Assembly (NCBI GenBank): GCA_948144175.1
Contig: CANXME010002102.1
Span: 310,001 to 374,000 of the forward strand
Reading direction: 5' to 3'
DNA from: Closterium sp. NIES-65
Lineage: Eukaryota > Streptophyta > Zygnematophyceae > Desmidiales > Closteriaceae
Length of the DNA stretch: 64,000 nt
The position numbers and the translations under genes are program-made. Positions 54,792 through 64,000 of this stretch are shown piece by piece. The notes under the pieces are model-generated. The model was given only the letters and a program-made list of their open reading frames with translations, was not told the origin of the DNA and did not search any database. How positions within the stretch are numbered: the stretch's first letter is position 1; each line of letters starts with the position of its first letter.

Positions 54792-57700
54792 ATGGCGGGC
54801 AACACCTCGGCGGTAGCTGGTGAAACTTCAGCCCAAGATCGTCGCGGCAGCCATGATTCTGGTGTTTCTGCGCCAAGGGGAGCGCGAACAAGCCAGGGCT
54901 CGCTGATCAAGGAGGTGCTGAAAAACTTCACCGTCGAGAAGTTCAATGGTGAGGGCTATGATGATTGGGCCTGGAAAATGCAACTTTATTTCCGTCAAAT
55001 CGGATTGCTGAAACTAATGATTGGGGAGGAGCCTAGACCGAGTGACCCCGCCCTTCAGGAAGATTGGGACGAGCGCGCCTCGGCTGGCTACTACTTGATG
55101 TCGCAGAGTTTGGAGCTGAACCAGCGTCACCACGTCATGCACCTGCTGCCGGAGGCTGAGTGTGGTCCGAAGGCGTGGACGGTGTTGAAGGAGCTGCACG
55201 CCCCGACCTCCGTTGTTGCAACATTGATGCTGGAGAGGGAGCTGTCCGCGTTGCGCCTGAGCGAGGGAGAGCCGGTGCAACCTGTCCTGGACAAATTGCG
55301 CGACCTCTACGCGAAGTTGGCGACCGCGGGAATCACCTACCCGGAGCAAACAAAGTGCTTGAAGATGCTCTCGCTGCTGCCGGAATCGTGGCTTCAATTT
55401 ACGAGCGGATTGAGCCTGCCGCAGAACCAGAGCTTGTGGACGCTCGAGTGGGTGCGGACGAAGATTCTGGAGGAGGACTTCCGTCGCCGCCAACTGAGGG
55501 GTGGAGACGACGGCAGCAGCGGCTACGGTATGCAAGGGAGCCGACGTGGCAAAGGACGTGGCTTCGGTGGTGCTGGACGCGGTACAAAGAAAGACGACGA
55601 CTCCAACGACCAACAAGGAGGTACCGGTTGGGGTCGCGGTGCAAAATCTGGACGTGGGGGCAAGTCGGGTGCTGGTGGCAAAATGAAAGGGAGTTGCTGG
55701 TATTGTGAGAAGGAAGGGCACCCCTGGTTTTTGTGCTATAAGAAACCCGATGGATGGACCCCCCAGAATCGTCACCAGGATGGCGGCGCGCGGAGGAACC
55801 AGAAAAACGGTGCCAACATGATCGCTGATTCGTCCGACAACAACCCAAAGGGCAACGGCGGTGCGGAGAAGAAGAAGGAGCGCACCGCGGGCCAATTCTT
55901 CCATATGGGAGACAAGGGGGAGCAAGGAGACGCCTCTGCTAAGGCTGGAGCAGAGCTGCACCCCCTGGACTATTGGGTGTTGGACACAGGCGCTGCTTGG
56001 ACAATGACGCCGCGCAAGGACCTGCTGGACGACGTACGCGCTGCACCGATTAATGAGGTGTGCTCTGCCTCTGGACACATGTTGAAGGTGGCTGGTGCGG
56101 GACGAGCTGCATTTAAGGGAGCGGATGGCAAGCCGGTGGTGCTGCACGACGTTCTCCTCGTCCCCGACCTGAAGGCCAACCTCATCTCCCTCCGTAAGCT
56201 TGGCAAGGCTGGGGTGAACACCAACACGGATGGGGCTCGCACTTATAAGGGGAAGCTGGGCAATCGGGTGCTTTGGGATCTGCACGAGAGCAAGGACGTG
56301 TACAGATCCATGTGGCAGCTGCCGGCGCTGGCGTGGCATGGTGAGGGGCAGGCTAGAGAGGGGTCTGCATCCCAGGGGGAGTGCAACGCCGTTGGAGGGG
56401 TTGGTGTGAAAGTGTCGGCCAGATCTGGGGAGACGGATTGGGCAACGGCACACCGACGCTTGGGGCATGTGGCAATGCCTTTGCTGAAGCAGCTGGAGAA
56501 GGATGGAGCCGTTAAGGGCTTGAAGCTGAACGGACAACCACCCGATGATAACTGTGAAATCTGTTTGCTCTCAAAGTTTACCCGTTTCCCCTTCCATAGT
56601 GTGGCTGGCAGGAGCAAGAAGCCGTTGGAGCTGGTCCACATGGACTTGGTGGGGCCGCTGCCGGTTCAGGGACACAAGGGGGAGCGGTACTTCCTGACCA
56701 TTGTGGATGATTGGAGCAGGCTTATGTGGGCATATCCGCTGAAGCAGAAGGACCATGCCGCCTCTACGATACGGGAAGATTGGCTGCCATTCGTGGAGAA
56801 GCAAGCGGAGTGTGCGGTGAAGCGGATTAGGACAGATCGGGGTGGTGAGTTCCTTGGAGCTGAGATGACGGCCTGGCTCAAGAAGCAGGGCATCCAGAGG
56901 GAGCTGACCACGGCTTACACCCCACAGTCTAACGGTGTAGCAGAACGGGCGAACCGGACAATTCTGGAGACAGCTAGGGCGCTGCTCATAGAATCTGGGC
57001 TGGGCAACTCCATGTGGCCCCATGCTGTTCGGCACGCTACCGTCGCTAGGAACAGGGTACTCACAAAGGTTGGGGATGACTCGTGGGTGCCGTTGGAGAG
57101 GTGGCTTGGGAGGAAGCCGCCGGTGGACATGCTGAGGGTGTTCGGTTGCATGGCAGTCGCCCACGTCCCCAAGACCTACCGCAGTAAGTTGGGGGCGAGT
57201 GCAATCTGGTGTGTGCATTTGGGGCTGGCTGCTGAGAGCAAGGGATGGCTGCTGTGGGAACCCTCCAAGGGTGTGTTATTTGACAGCAGGGATGTGAAGT
57301 TTGTTGAGGGCATGATGTATGGGAGCTGGGAGAAACAGCCGGAGGCCAGGGTGTCCCAGCAGATGGAGCAGATTACCATGCAGCTGGACCTGACTCCTAG
57401 TGTGTGGGAGGAGGGAGAGGAGGCAGCTGCAGAGGGTGGTGATAAAGAGAAGGTGCAGGAGGCACCTGCTGGTGGAGGTGATGGTGTGGAGATTAGCGGT
57501 AGCACTAGTGGAGCTGCTGGATCCGAGGGAGGAGAGCAGCAGCAGGGGAAAACTAAGAAGCCGAAGGGTGTTATTATGAAGGGATGGGAGACACCCGTCT
57601 CCAGGCCAGGACGTACCCGTATGGCTACTAAGAAGCTGACTGCAGGAGCTGATGTAGCGGAGCAGCAGCTTGGGACCGAGGAGGCATTGCTGATTCTACC

Positions 57701-59372
57701 GCATGGCTATGACCCGGATGAGGAGGATCAACCTGCGTACTGTTTTCTTGCCCCTGCACCAGAGGAACCAGCTAGCATGGAGGAGGCATTAGCTGGACCA
57801 GATAGGGACAAATGGCTAGCTTCCAGGGATGCTGAATACCAGAGCCTGCTGGAGAATGGGACTTGGGAACTAGTGGTGCTGCCTGAGGGAAAGAAAGCGG
57901 TACAATGCAAGTGGGTGCTAAGGATCAAGACTGACGACAAGGGGCAGGTCACCATCTACAAGAGTAGGTTGGTGGCTAAGGGGTTTATGCAGAAGGAGAA
58001 GCGGGACTTCAATGAGATCTTTGCTCCCACTGCCAAACCCCCTACCCTTCGTGTCTTGTTGGCAGATGCAGCCGTTAGTGGGAAGTTCATTATCCAGATG
58101 GACATATCAACGGCATTTCTCAACGGGATTTTAGAGGAGGAGGTGTTCATGACGCAGCCACCTGGGTATGAGGATGGTACGGGCAGGGTGTGCAAGCTGA
58201 AAAAGTCCATCTATGGCTTGAAGCAGGCGCCACGCTGCTGGTACCAGAAGTTGGCAGCTGTTTTAGAGGAGATGGGATTCAGGACCAGCAGCTGTGATGA
58301 GAGCCTCTTTCTCAAGGGGGAGGGGGAGAAGCTGGTGCTGTTTCTGGTCTATGTGGACGACATTCTTCTCTTTAGCAGCAGCATGAAGGAGGTCCAGAAG
58401 GTGCAGCAGCAGCTGATGGAGAACTTCAAGTGCAAGAACCTTGGGGAGGTAAAGTACTACCTCGGGATGCACGTGGAGAGGGATCTGGATCACAGGTGGT
58501 TGAAGCTGCACCAGGAGAAGTTCATCAAGGAGCTTGGGGAGAAGTATGGAATTGAGAATGAGCGCAAGGTTGCAACTCCCCTGCCAGCAGAATTCAAGCT
58601 TGTGAAAGCTGCAGAGGATGAAGGAGTTGAAGCCGAGGAGCAGCAGCAATTTCAGTCCTTGGTGGGCAGCCTCTTGTATGCAGCAGTTCACACGAGACCC
58701 GACATCTCTTTCTCGGTTGGGCAGCTGGCTAGGGTAGTGCAGAATCCATCAGAGGAGCAGGTGGATGCAGCTGAGCGTGTGGTGAAGTATCTGAACTCTC
58801 ACCCAAGCATTGGAGTTCAATACTCCGCATCTGCACAGGTGAAGCAGAAAGGGGTTGAGGTGCTGAAAGAGAAGGGGGAGAGGCTTGGAGAAGGCAAGCT
58901 TTTTCTCACTTGCTTTACTGATGCTACGTGGGCCTCTGAGAAGGAGGATTCCTCATCTGTGGGAGGATACATCTGCGTAGTTGGGGGAGGACCGGTTAGT
59001 TGGAGGTCAAAGAAGCAGACGGAGACAGCACTCTCTTCCGTGGAGTCAGAGTACATGGCGATGTTCCATGGGGTGAAGGAGGTGATTTGGCTGAGGAGGT
59101 TGTTAGAGGAGATTGGCCAGGAGCAGAAGGTTGCTACGCCGCTGTTTTGTGATAGCAAGGGGGCTCTTGGGATGGCCAGGAACGCTGTGCTTCATGGGCT
59201 GAACAAGCACATGCGTATCAAGTGGCACTGGCTGCGTAAGGAGGTGAAGAGGGGGACGGTGAATCCGATCTACATCAAGAGTCACCAGCAGCCAGCGGAC
59301 TTCCTCACCAAGAGGCTTGCGGATGAGTCTCATTGGCGTTGTGTGCGCATGAGTGGAATGAGCATGAACTAG
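54792..59372 (+). CDS. Cop-9 Gag-Pol polyprotein (1526 aa)
   Basis: One uninterrupted frame from ATG 54792, the first ATG after the primer site. Capsid region about residues 50-235 (FNGEGYDDWAWKMQLYF), RGG-type basic tail 236-297, zinc knuckle C302-C305-H310-C315. Protease D398 in LDTGAAW. Integrase zinc ligands H554, H559, C588, C591; catalytic D618, D682, E718 (35 residues between the last two). RT D1104 and YVDD 1187-1190. RNase H D1377, E1418, D1454; C-terminal QQPADFLTKRL. The polyprotein forms particles, copies the RNA and integrates the DNA. No frameshift separates Gag from Pol, so any excess of Gag must come from RNA processing or turnover. No envelope-like frame. Confidence 0.98.
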   Translation: MAGNTSAVAGETSAQDRRGSHDSGVSAPRGARTSQGSLIKEVLKNFTVEKFNGEGYDDWAWKMQLYFRQIGLLKLMIGEEPRPSDPALQEDWDERASAGYYLMSQSLELNQRHHVMHLLPEAECGPKAWTVLKELHAPTSVVATLMLERELSALRLSEGEPVQPVLDKLRDLYAKLATAGITYPEQTKCLKMLSLLPESWLQFTSGLSLPQNQSLWTLEWVRTKILEEDFRRRQLRGGDDGSSGYGMQGSRRGKGRGFGGAGRGTKKDDDSNDQQGGTGWGRGAKSGRGGKSGAGGKMKGSCWYCEKEGHPWFLCYKKPDGWTPQNRHQDGGARRNQKNGANMIADSSDNNPKGNGGAEKKKERTAGQFFHMGDKGEQGDASAKAGAELHPLDYWVLDTGAAWTMTPRKDLLDDVRAAPINEVCSASGHMLKVAGAGRAAFKGADGKPVVLHDVLLVPDLKANLISLRKLGKAGVNTNTDGARTYKGKLGNRVLWDLHESKDVYRSMWQLPALAWHGEGQAREGSASQGECNAVGGVGVKVSARSGETDWATAHRRLGHVAMPLLKQLEKDGAVKGLKLNGQPPDDNCEICLLSKFTRFPFHSVAGRSKKPLELVHMDLVGPLPVQGHKGERYFLTIVDDWSRLMWAYPLKQKDHAASTIREDWLPFVEKQAECAVKRIRTDRGGEFLGAEMTAWLKKQGIQRELTTAYTPQSNGVAERANRTILETARALLIESGLGNSMWPHAVRHATVARNRVLTKVGDDSWVPLERWLGRKPPVDMLRVFGCMAVAHVPKTYRSKLGASAIWCVHLGLAAESKGWLLWEPSKGVLFDSRDVKFVEGMMYGSWEKQPEARVSQQMEQITMQLDLTPSVWEEGEEAAAEGGDKEKVQEAPAGGGDGVEISGSTSGAAGSEGGEQQQGKTKKPKGVIMKGWETPVSRPGRTRMATKKLTAGADVAEQQLGTEEALLILPHGYDPDEEDQPAYCFLAPAPEEPASMEEALAGPDRDKWLASRDAEYQSLLENGTWELVVLPEGKKAVQCKWVLRIKTDDKGQVTIYKSRLVAKGFMQKEKRDFNEIFAPTAKPPTLRVLLADAAVSGKFIIQMDISTAFLNGILEEEVFMTQPPGYEDGTGRVCKLKKSIYGLKQAPRCWYQKLAAVLEEMGFRTSSCDESLFLKGEGEKLVLFLVYVDDILLFSSSMKEVQKVQQQLMENFKCKNLGEVKYYLGMHVERDLDHRWLKLHQEKFIKELGEKYGIENERKVATPLPAEFKLVKAAEDEGVEAEEQQQFQSLVGSLLYAAVHTRPDISFSVGQLARVVQNPSEEQVDAAERVVKYLNSHPSIGVQYSASAQVKQKGVEVLKEKGERLGEGKLFLTCFTDATWASEKEDSSSVGGYICVVGGGPVSWRSKKQTETALSSVESEYMAMFHGVKEVIWLRRLLEEIGQEQKVATPLFCDSKGALGMARNAVLHGLNKHMRIKWHWLRKEVKRGTVNPIYIKSHQQPADFLTKRLADESHWRCVRMSGMSMN

Positions 59373-59398
59373 TATGGAATGATGGGGATGCAGCCGGC

Positions 59399-59414
59399 AG
59401 GCTGAGGGGGAGTG
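59399..59414 (+). promoter_or_regulatory. Cop-9 polypurine tract
   Basis: AGGCTGAGGGGGAGTG directly before the 3' LTR; primes plus-strand DNA in this class of element. Confidence 0.85.
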
Positions 59415-60507
59415 TGTTGGGTGCAAATTCACATTGCACGACATCCTGCCGTCTGTTTGTACGAGTATGCGTGTGCGAATGCATTTGCGTGTGAATGGTA
59501 TGTTTGTGTGTTTGTTTGCTTTCGCAATTTTCGCTTGAAGCATTTGCAGGTACTCGCAAAATGTGCGCTTCGGCATAACATTGTACGCGCTATGAACAGT
59601 ACAAGCAGAAAGGACGAGCTCGCAAAGGAACCCAAGATGGAAGCTTTGCGGTTCGGCTTACTTGATTGCGCAGATTCAGTTCTATCCAACTCGAAATTGT
59701 ACTGTTTTGTTTGGTTGACTATAGTGTAGCAGGGCAGGCACTATAGGGGTACAATTTAGGTGAAGGTTGGATGTTGTTTGTCTGTATCTGCATGCTACAG
59801 GGCCAGGGGAAACCAGCGGAACCAGCATTTGGCTGGTTGGGCAAAGACAAAACAGGTTCTGTTTTTAGGACCTGAACCTGGTTGTTGTTTTCCCAGGTTG
59901 GAAAAACAGAACCAGAGGTTGTTCACCAACCTATCACCTGCTATTTTGTTCAGCCAGGTTGGTTCTGTTGCTTGGAATTATTTGGGATCATCCCTGGTTG
60001 TTCCCAGGTTGATTCCCAAGGTCCTTGCTAGCTAGAGCTATTTATTCCTTCTCTGTTTGTACCTGAATATAGTGAAATTGATTCAAGCGAATTCCTTCCT
60101 TGCTGGAATTTCTTTTCTACGCGGTGCGATGGCGGAACGCTACCCGAGTCAACGCTAGTACGCTAGCACTCCAACGCTAGGCTAACGCTGTCCGAGCCAT
60201 AACTTCGTAATGGCAGAACTTTTCGCGAGGCAACTTGGCTTATTTTAAAGCTCTTAGAGTGAGCTTCGATATAGGAAATTCTCAGCTTAATCCGATCGAC
60301 GGTCTGCACGATACGCTGCGCGACGTTCAAGGTACTCTTGCTGTTTTGACTAAGTCCCTCTTGATCCCTCTCTCTACAAACTCGGACCCGAGGATAGGGG
60401 CTGGTCTTGTACCAGGCACCCAAGGACCCTTGGAGGTGACCCCGAGGAGAGGTTTTAAGTGTGATAAAGTCTTAATAGCTTGAGTTTATTAGGCCCTTAC
60501 ACCAACA
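59415..60507 (+). repeat. Cop-9 3' LTR (1093 bp)
   Basis: Same as 53653-54745 except C at 60300. Followed by the AGTAG duplication. Confidence 0.97.
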
Positions 60508-60512
60508 AGTAG

Positions 60513-61686
60513 CCTGCGTATCACTCTGGGCGCCGCAGGCCTCATGTCCTCCTCAACCAGTCGTGTCTGACACAACTTCGCCCGCGGGTCTCCCATCACG
60601 CCCAGGACAGTTCTGCCCTTGACCGCCATTGGCATCACGTCCTTGACCGCGAATTTCACCGCGATGGGCCTCAACGGGCCTACTAGGTTTGTGTCGTCTG
60701 CACACCTCAGATCGTCCGTCGCCACTCTTCCGTCGCTGCTGACACCACGCATCGTCCAATACATGTTCTCATGTGGGCGCCGAAAAACCGTGCGAACCAC
60801 TTTTGCAGCCGCCACGACCGTCGTTGCCGTTCTTAGCGCCACAAGCAGCGTTTTCCACTCCTTTGGTGCCGCCTCGTATGCCTTCGTTGCCCATCTGGCC
60901 GACGCCACACTCCCAAACTCCTCCCTCAGTTTTTTAATACCCTTTATCCCTTTTCCTCTGTCTTCCTTGGTCTCAAGCAGGTCCCCGATCTTGGTTGTTA
61001 GGATGGCTGCCGTCCCCTGCTGGTTACCATACAGGCTGTTTCACCGGAACGTGATGCGGCGGTTGAAACACAGGAGCTCTTGCTCCACCTCCCATTCATT
61101 TATCGGTGCTGGAAGGTCGGTGAACGGCGAGTCCCAAAAAGCCTTTACCACCGCCTTCCGCCTCTGACTTCCCTTCTCCCAATGTTTGCCCGCCGACTTA
61201 TGTGCATACAGAGTTCCCACGCCCTGTGGCAGCGCAGCCGCCTTCTCCGCAAGCCACTTCGTCGTGACGTTTTTCTCAGTCAGCAACTTCCCCACCGTTC
61301 GGATCGCCAGGCTGTCCAGACGAGCCTTCGGATCGACCAGCCCCATGCCTCCTTCCTTTTTCAGCAGCCGCACCAGGTCGCCGCTCCAGAGGACAAATAA
61401 TTTGTCTGCCGTGGCCTGAGCTTTGGAAACGTAATTGTTGCAGGTCTTTTTTATTTTGGCCCACAGCTTCTCCGGTGGCAGATATATCTGCGCCTGGAAC
61501 AGGAAGATCGGCATGATGTAGCTGTTTATGACCGTGACCCTCGCTGCTGTAAGCAGATGCTGATTTTTCCACTTGACTAACCCCTTTTTCCCTTGTTCCC
61601 ACGCCCTCTCCCAGGACGGTGCCGCCTCTCCGTTCAGCTTGGACCAGACCCCGAGAAGGCATTATGGCTCCCCCTCCGCTGTCCAC
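60513..61686 (-). pseudogene. LINE post-RT domain
   Basis: Reads from 61686 in one frame (VGTREKGVSQVEKS part) then from 61514: IFLFQAQIYLPPEKLWAKIKKTC, LFVLWSGDLVRLLKKEGGMGL and VDPKARLDSLAIRTVGKLL, a segment usual between RT and the zinc finger in LINE ORF2 proteins. A stop at 61041 precedes a second frame (60908-60513, ARWATKAYEAAPKEWKTLL). Cop-9 interrupts it at 60512. Confidence 0.75.
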
Positions 61687-62861
61687 TTGAAACTGACTCC
61701 TGGAAGTAACGTTTTCCCTTTATTCCGCCCAAGCGGCATGGCGATTGACTTCTCGCGGTTTGTGTGCAGGCCCGACACCTCACCGAGCCACTCAAGCGCC
61801 TCCGCCACCGAGTGAAGTTGCTCTGCACCGTGGAGGATCAGCGACGTATCTTCCGCATAGCCCACGTACGCCACCTCTTTTCCCTCATCCGCCTTTACCC
61901 CCAGTCCTCTCTTCCTAATCTCCGAGCATAGCGGCTCCAGCGCACAGAGGAAAAGGTAAGGTGCTAGCGTACACCCTTGCCGTACCCCCCTTCGCATGTC
62001 TACCTTCTCTCTAATCCATCCGTTCACTGCTATCTTCGTTCCTGACCTTCGATGTAGCCCCTCCGTCCACCGTATATACTCGGTACCCCCAGCTTCTTCA
62101 ACGTTTCGAAGAGGAATGAGCGCGACATCGTGTCGTATGCCTCCTGGAAGTCGACCATCAGGAAATACCAATCCTTGCCATCGTCATCCGCTGCCTCAAT
62201 CGCATCCGCTACAACCGCGACCGCGTCCGCCAGGCTCTGTCCTGCGATGAAGCCGTGCTGCTTCGCCGAAATTATTTAGTGAAGTTCCTATTTAAATCTG
62301 TTCGCCATGACCTTCGCCAGCACTTTGTACACCGTGTTCAGTAGTGTGATAGGACGGTAGTTCGTCAGCTGATCCTTCTCCCCTTTTTTGTGTAGCAGAA
62401 CGATAACCGCCGTCATGACCGACTCCGGCAGCCTTCCTATTTTTTCAAAATCACGGACAAAATCCATGAAGACACCCCCTAGCAAGGTCCCAGTGTGTCA
62501 CGAACAGCTCTACCGGGAGACCGTCCTTCCCTAACGATTTCCCCCTTGGCAACCCCGCCAGAGCCAATTTCACCTCCGGCTCCAACCACGTGGCTTTGAG
62601 CCTTCTCACTGCCTCCTCCGGTAATGTTATGTCCACCGTGAACGGCCTCCTCAGCTCCGCCGCGTCGCCAGTTTCGCTGAAAGCTTCAGCGAAATGTGCC
62701 GACGCTACCTTGAGCACCTCCTTCGAACCTTTGAAACGCCGCCCTTTGTAAACCACCTCGCTGATGATTGTCCACTCCTTTCTCATCTTCACCTTGGCCG
62801 ACAAGTACGGTGACGGAACCTCCCCTAACAGCTGAGCTTTGAGACCCGCGAAGACCTCCAA
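61662..62861 (-). pseudogene. LINE reverse transcriptase
   Basis: RT motifs in order: LAGLPRGKSLGKDGLPVELF (62861 frame), ESVMTAVIVLLHKKGEKDQL and NYRPITLLNTVYKVLAK (62485 frame), FIAGQSLADAV and VDFQEAYDTMSRSF (about 62260-62110), RRGVRQGCTLAPYLF, and YVGYAEDTSLIL at about 61870. The catalytic box is AED in place of ADD, so one metal-binding aspartate is lost. Three frame changes and a stop near 62279. Confidence 0.88.
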
Positions 62862-62921
62862 TCTCCCCCTGTCGTTTTTACGGTAGGACTACAACTGCTC
62901 CTCCTTGGCTAGCAGTGCTCT

Positions 62922-63392
62922 CTACATAGCTTCATCCGTTGGCCCTCCCATCACCAGATGTCGTAACTTTTCCACTTCTTCAGGGAGATGCCATTGCGTC
63001 ATCACCACCCGTTTTCGCTCCTCTCTGTGGTGCGCTCTCAGCCCCGCCGTGAGCCGAGAGATCACCTGCTCCAAAGGGTGACCACCATCCTTGACTGGTA
63101 TCTTCTGCACCCCTTTTTTATCCTTCCGTGTTGCCTGAAACCTCAAGAGGCGCGGGTCATACTCCTGCGACGAGACGATGCGCAGGAACAGGCGGATCGC
63201 AAATTAGTGATCCATCAGCTTCTTTGGCACCTCTGCGTGGCCTGCCTCCAACAGATGACCAAGCAACGACGTCGAAATCAACGCTCTGTTGATGCGGGAC
63301 TTCGCCTTTGTCGCCTTCACCCAAAACATGTATTCCTTCTCCGTGGGGTGCAGTGCTTTGAAAGCATAGTAGCGCCGACTATAAAAAATCAT
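62922..63392 (-). pseudogene. LINE endonuclease C-terminus and RT-upstream region
   Basis: The 63392-63204 frame holds KAKSRINRALISTSLL...HAEVPKKLMDH, which matches the end of APE-type endonucleases (SRIDR...LSDH), with SDH changed to MDH. After a stop, FQATRKDKKGVQKIPVKDGGHPLEQVI and VMTQWHLPEEVEKLRHLV (63146-62922) form the region before RT. The catalytic N-terminal part of the endonuclease is not in the sequence to the right. Confidence 0.65.
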
Positions 63393-63400
63393 ATATGGAC

Positions 63401-64000
63401 AATGAGGGACACATACTATGCTTTGCGCAATACGCGTGGCAGCAAACCATCATATTCAAATTGTGCTGTCAAAGTTGACAGTTGTGCTATGCAGCGTTGC
63501 TGTACAGCGGAGCGTGGTGTTACTTGTCGATATTACGTCAGGACTGCGCGTCAAAGGGGTCCCTCACACAGGGGAAGGCGAAATCATGCTTACAAACATG
63601 GGGGGTACTCGTAGGAAAAATTCGAGAAGCTTCGTCCTGATAGCGTCTCATTCAAGGTCCGCATGACGCATACTCTATTTTGAGAGTGTATACAAAATGA
63701 CAGGGTCCGCTAAATTATTAGTCTGACTGCATCAATGTTCACAAGTCGTTAAATCTGATATTACAGGTACAACAAGGTGACAAGGTTGAAATCACCCTAA
63801 AATCAGGGTAATTACTCTGATAAAATCAGCCCTGCCTCAGGAAGGTTCGCATAGAGTAAGTAGCAGCGGAACTATTGATCTCAGGTCAGATTGAATTAGC
63901 AATGGCATAATATAAATGAGCACATACGTAGGTTTATATAGTAACACAAAGGGAAAACCAAACGTCCTAACTAGCCATGTACTCTAAGGCGTACATTCCT
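63401..64000. other. Unassigned AT-richer sequence
   Basis: No LTR, RT or repeat seen elsewhere in the window is recognisable here. Open frames are short and without known motifs. Notable only for lower GC and for phrases such as AAATCAGGGTAATTACTCTGATAA around 63800. It could be host intergenic DNA, or a further insertion that truncates the LINE. Confidence 0.5.

Larger units (their letters stand above)
53653..60507 (+). mobile_element. Cop-9: full-length, apparently intact copia element
   Basis: 6855 bp with 1093-bp LTRs differing at one position (54538 T, 60300 C), primer site, one open 1526-codon frame, polypurine tract, and AGTAG on both sides (53648-53652, 60508-60512). Same length as Cop-8. 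Inserted in the LINE between its post-RT domain and zf-RVT finger. Confidence 0.98.
52825..63400 (-). mobile_element. Decayed non-LTR (LINE) retrotransposon split by Cop-9
   Basis: Pieces 52825-53652 and 60508-63400, minus strand. Order in its own sense: end of an APE-type endonuclease, RT, post-RT domain, zf-RVT zinc finger, and an 18-A tail (T run 52825-52842). The 5' part of ORF2 and any ORF1 are missing: homology stops near 63370-63400. Removing Cop-9 and one AGTAG copy restores continuity. Many stops and frame changes. Confidence 0.88.

Noticed and set aside
55014-56537. 507-codon frame antisense to Cop-9 Gag
   Set aside because: Antisense shadow of a high-GC coding region; its composition (Leu/Arg/His rich) follows from the Gag codons, and the decayed copy does not keep it.
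53653-60507. Envelope gene making Cop-9 retrovirus-like
   Set aside because: Only 42 bp separate the Gag-Pol stop from the 3' LTR, so there is no room for one.
60619-61167. 182-codon plus-strand frame over the LINE
   Set aside because: Antisense to recognisable LINE ORF2 sequence.
1-64000. An unknown defence or biosynthetic system
   Set aside because: Almost every long frame is assigned to copia or LINE proteins; the remaining coding trace is one broken zinc-finger/hAT-like gene.

Overview
The window is eukaryotic nuclear DNA made almost entirely of retrotransposons. It holds at least nine Ty1/copia LTR elements in five LTR groups, two solo LTRs, one LTR fragment, one non-LTR (LINE) element, and two remnants of a zinc-finger/hAT-like host or transposon gene. 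There is no bacterial gene organisation, and I saw no rRNA, tRNA or CRISPR. The primer-binding sites (TGGTATCAGAGC and variants, complementary to the 3' end of initiator tRNA-Met), the copia domain order (Gag, protease, integrase, RT, RNase H) and the GC-rich low-complexity Gag and linker regions suggest the green lineage, perhaps a streptophyte alga. That assignment is an inference and not certain.

Layout. 1-6936: Cop-1, minus strand, decayed, with a long GTCGAC-rich LTR cut by the window start on the left and by an LTR fragment on the right (6937-7360). 7361-14277: a minus-strand zinc-finger/hAT-like gene split by Cop-2 (7836-13593, minus). 14278-52824: a nest of elements. Cop-3 (minus, oldest) is split by Cop-4 (plus, 15962-51455). 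Cop-4 is split by Cop-5 (plus, 19922-49731). Cop-5 holds Cop-6 (plus, 20138-28687), Cop-7 (plus, 29251-42762) and a solo LTR (43979-45071). Cop-7 is split by Cop-8 (minus, 33542-40396), and Cop-6 holds another solo LTR (21325-22417). 52825-63400: a minus-strand LINE whose poly(A) end abuts Cop-3, split by Cop-9 (plus, 53653-60507). 63400-64000: AT-richer sequence I cannot assign.

Most boundaries are set by 5-bp target-site duplications read directly: GGAAC (Cop-4), GCGGG/GCAGG (Cop-5), ACGTG (Cop-6), GACCG/GGCCG (Cop-7), ATGCA (Cop-8), AGTAG (Cop-9), AGGGC and CTAGA (solo LTRs). These fix the order of insertion: Cop-3, then Cop-4, then Cop-5, then Cop-6 and Cop-7, then Cop-8.

Only Cop-8 and Cop-9 look capable of autonomous movement. 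Each is 6855 bp with two 1093-bp LTRs, a tRNA-Met primer site, a polypurine tract and one uninterrupted 1526-codon Gag-Pol frame with all catalytic residues. Their LTR pairs are identical (Cop-8) or differ at one position (Cop-9). Everything else carries stops, frameshifts or deletions.
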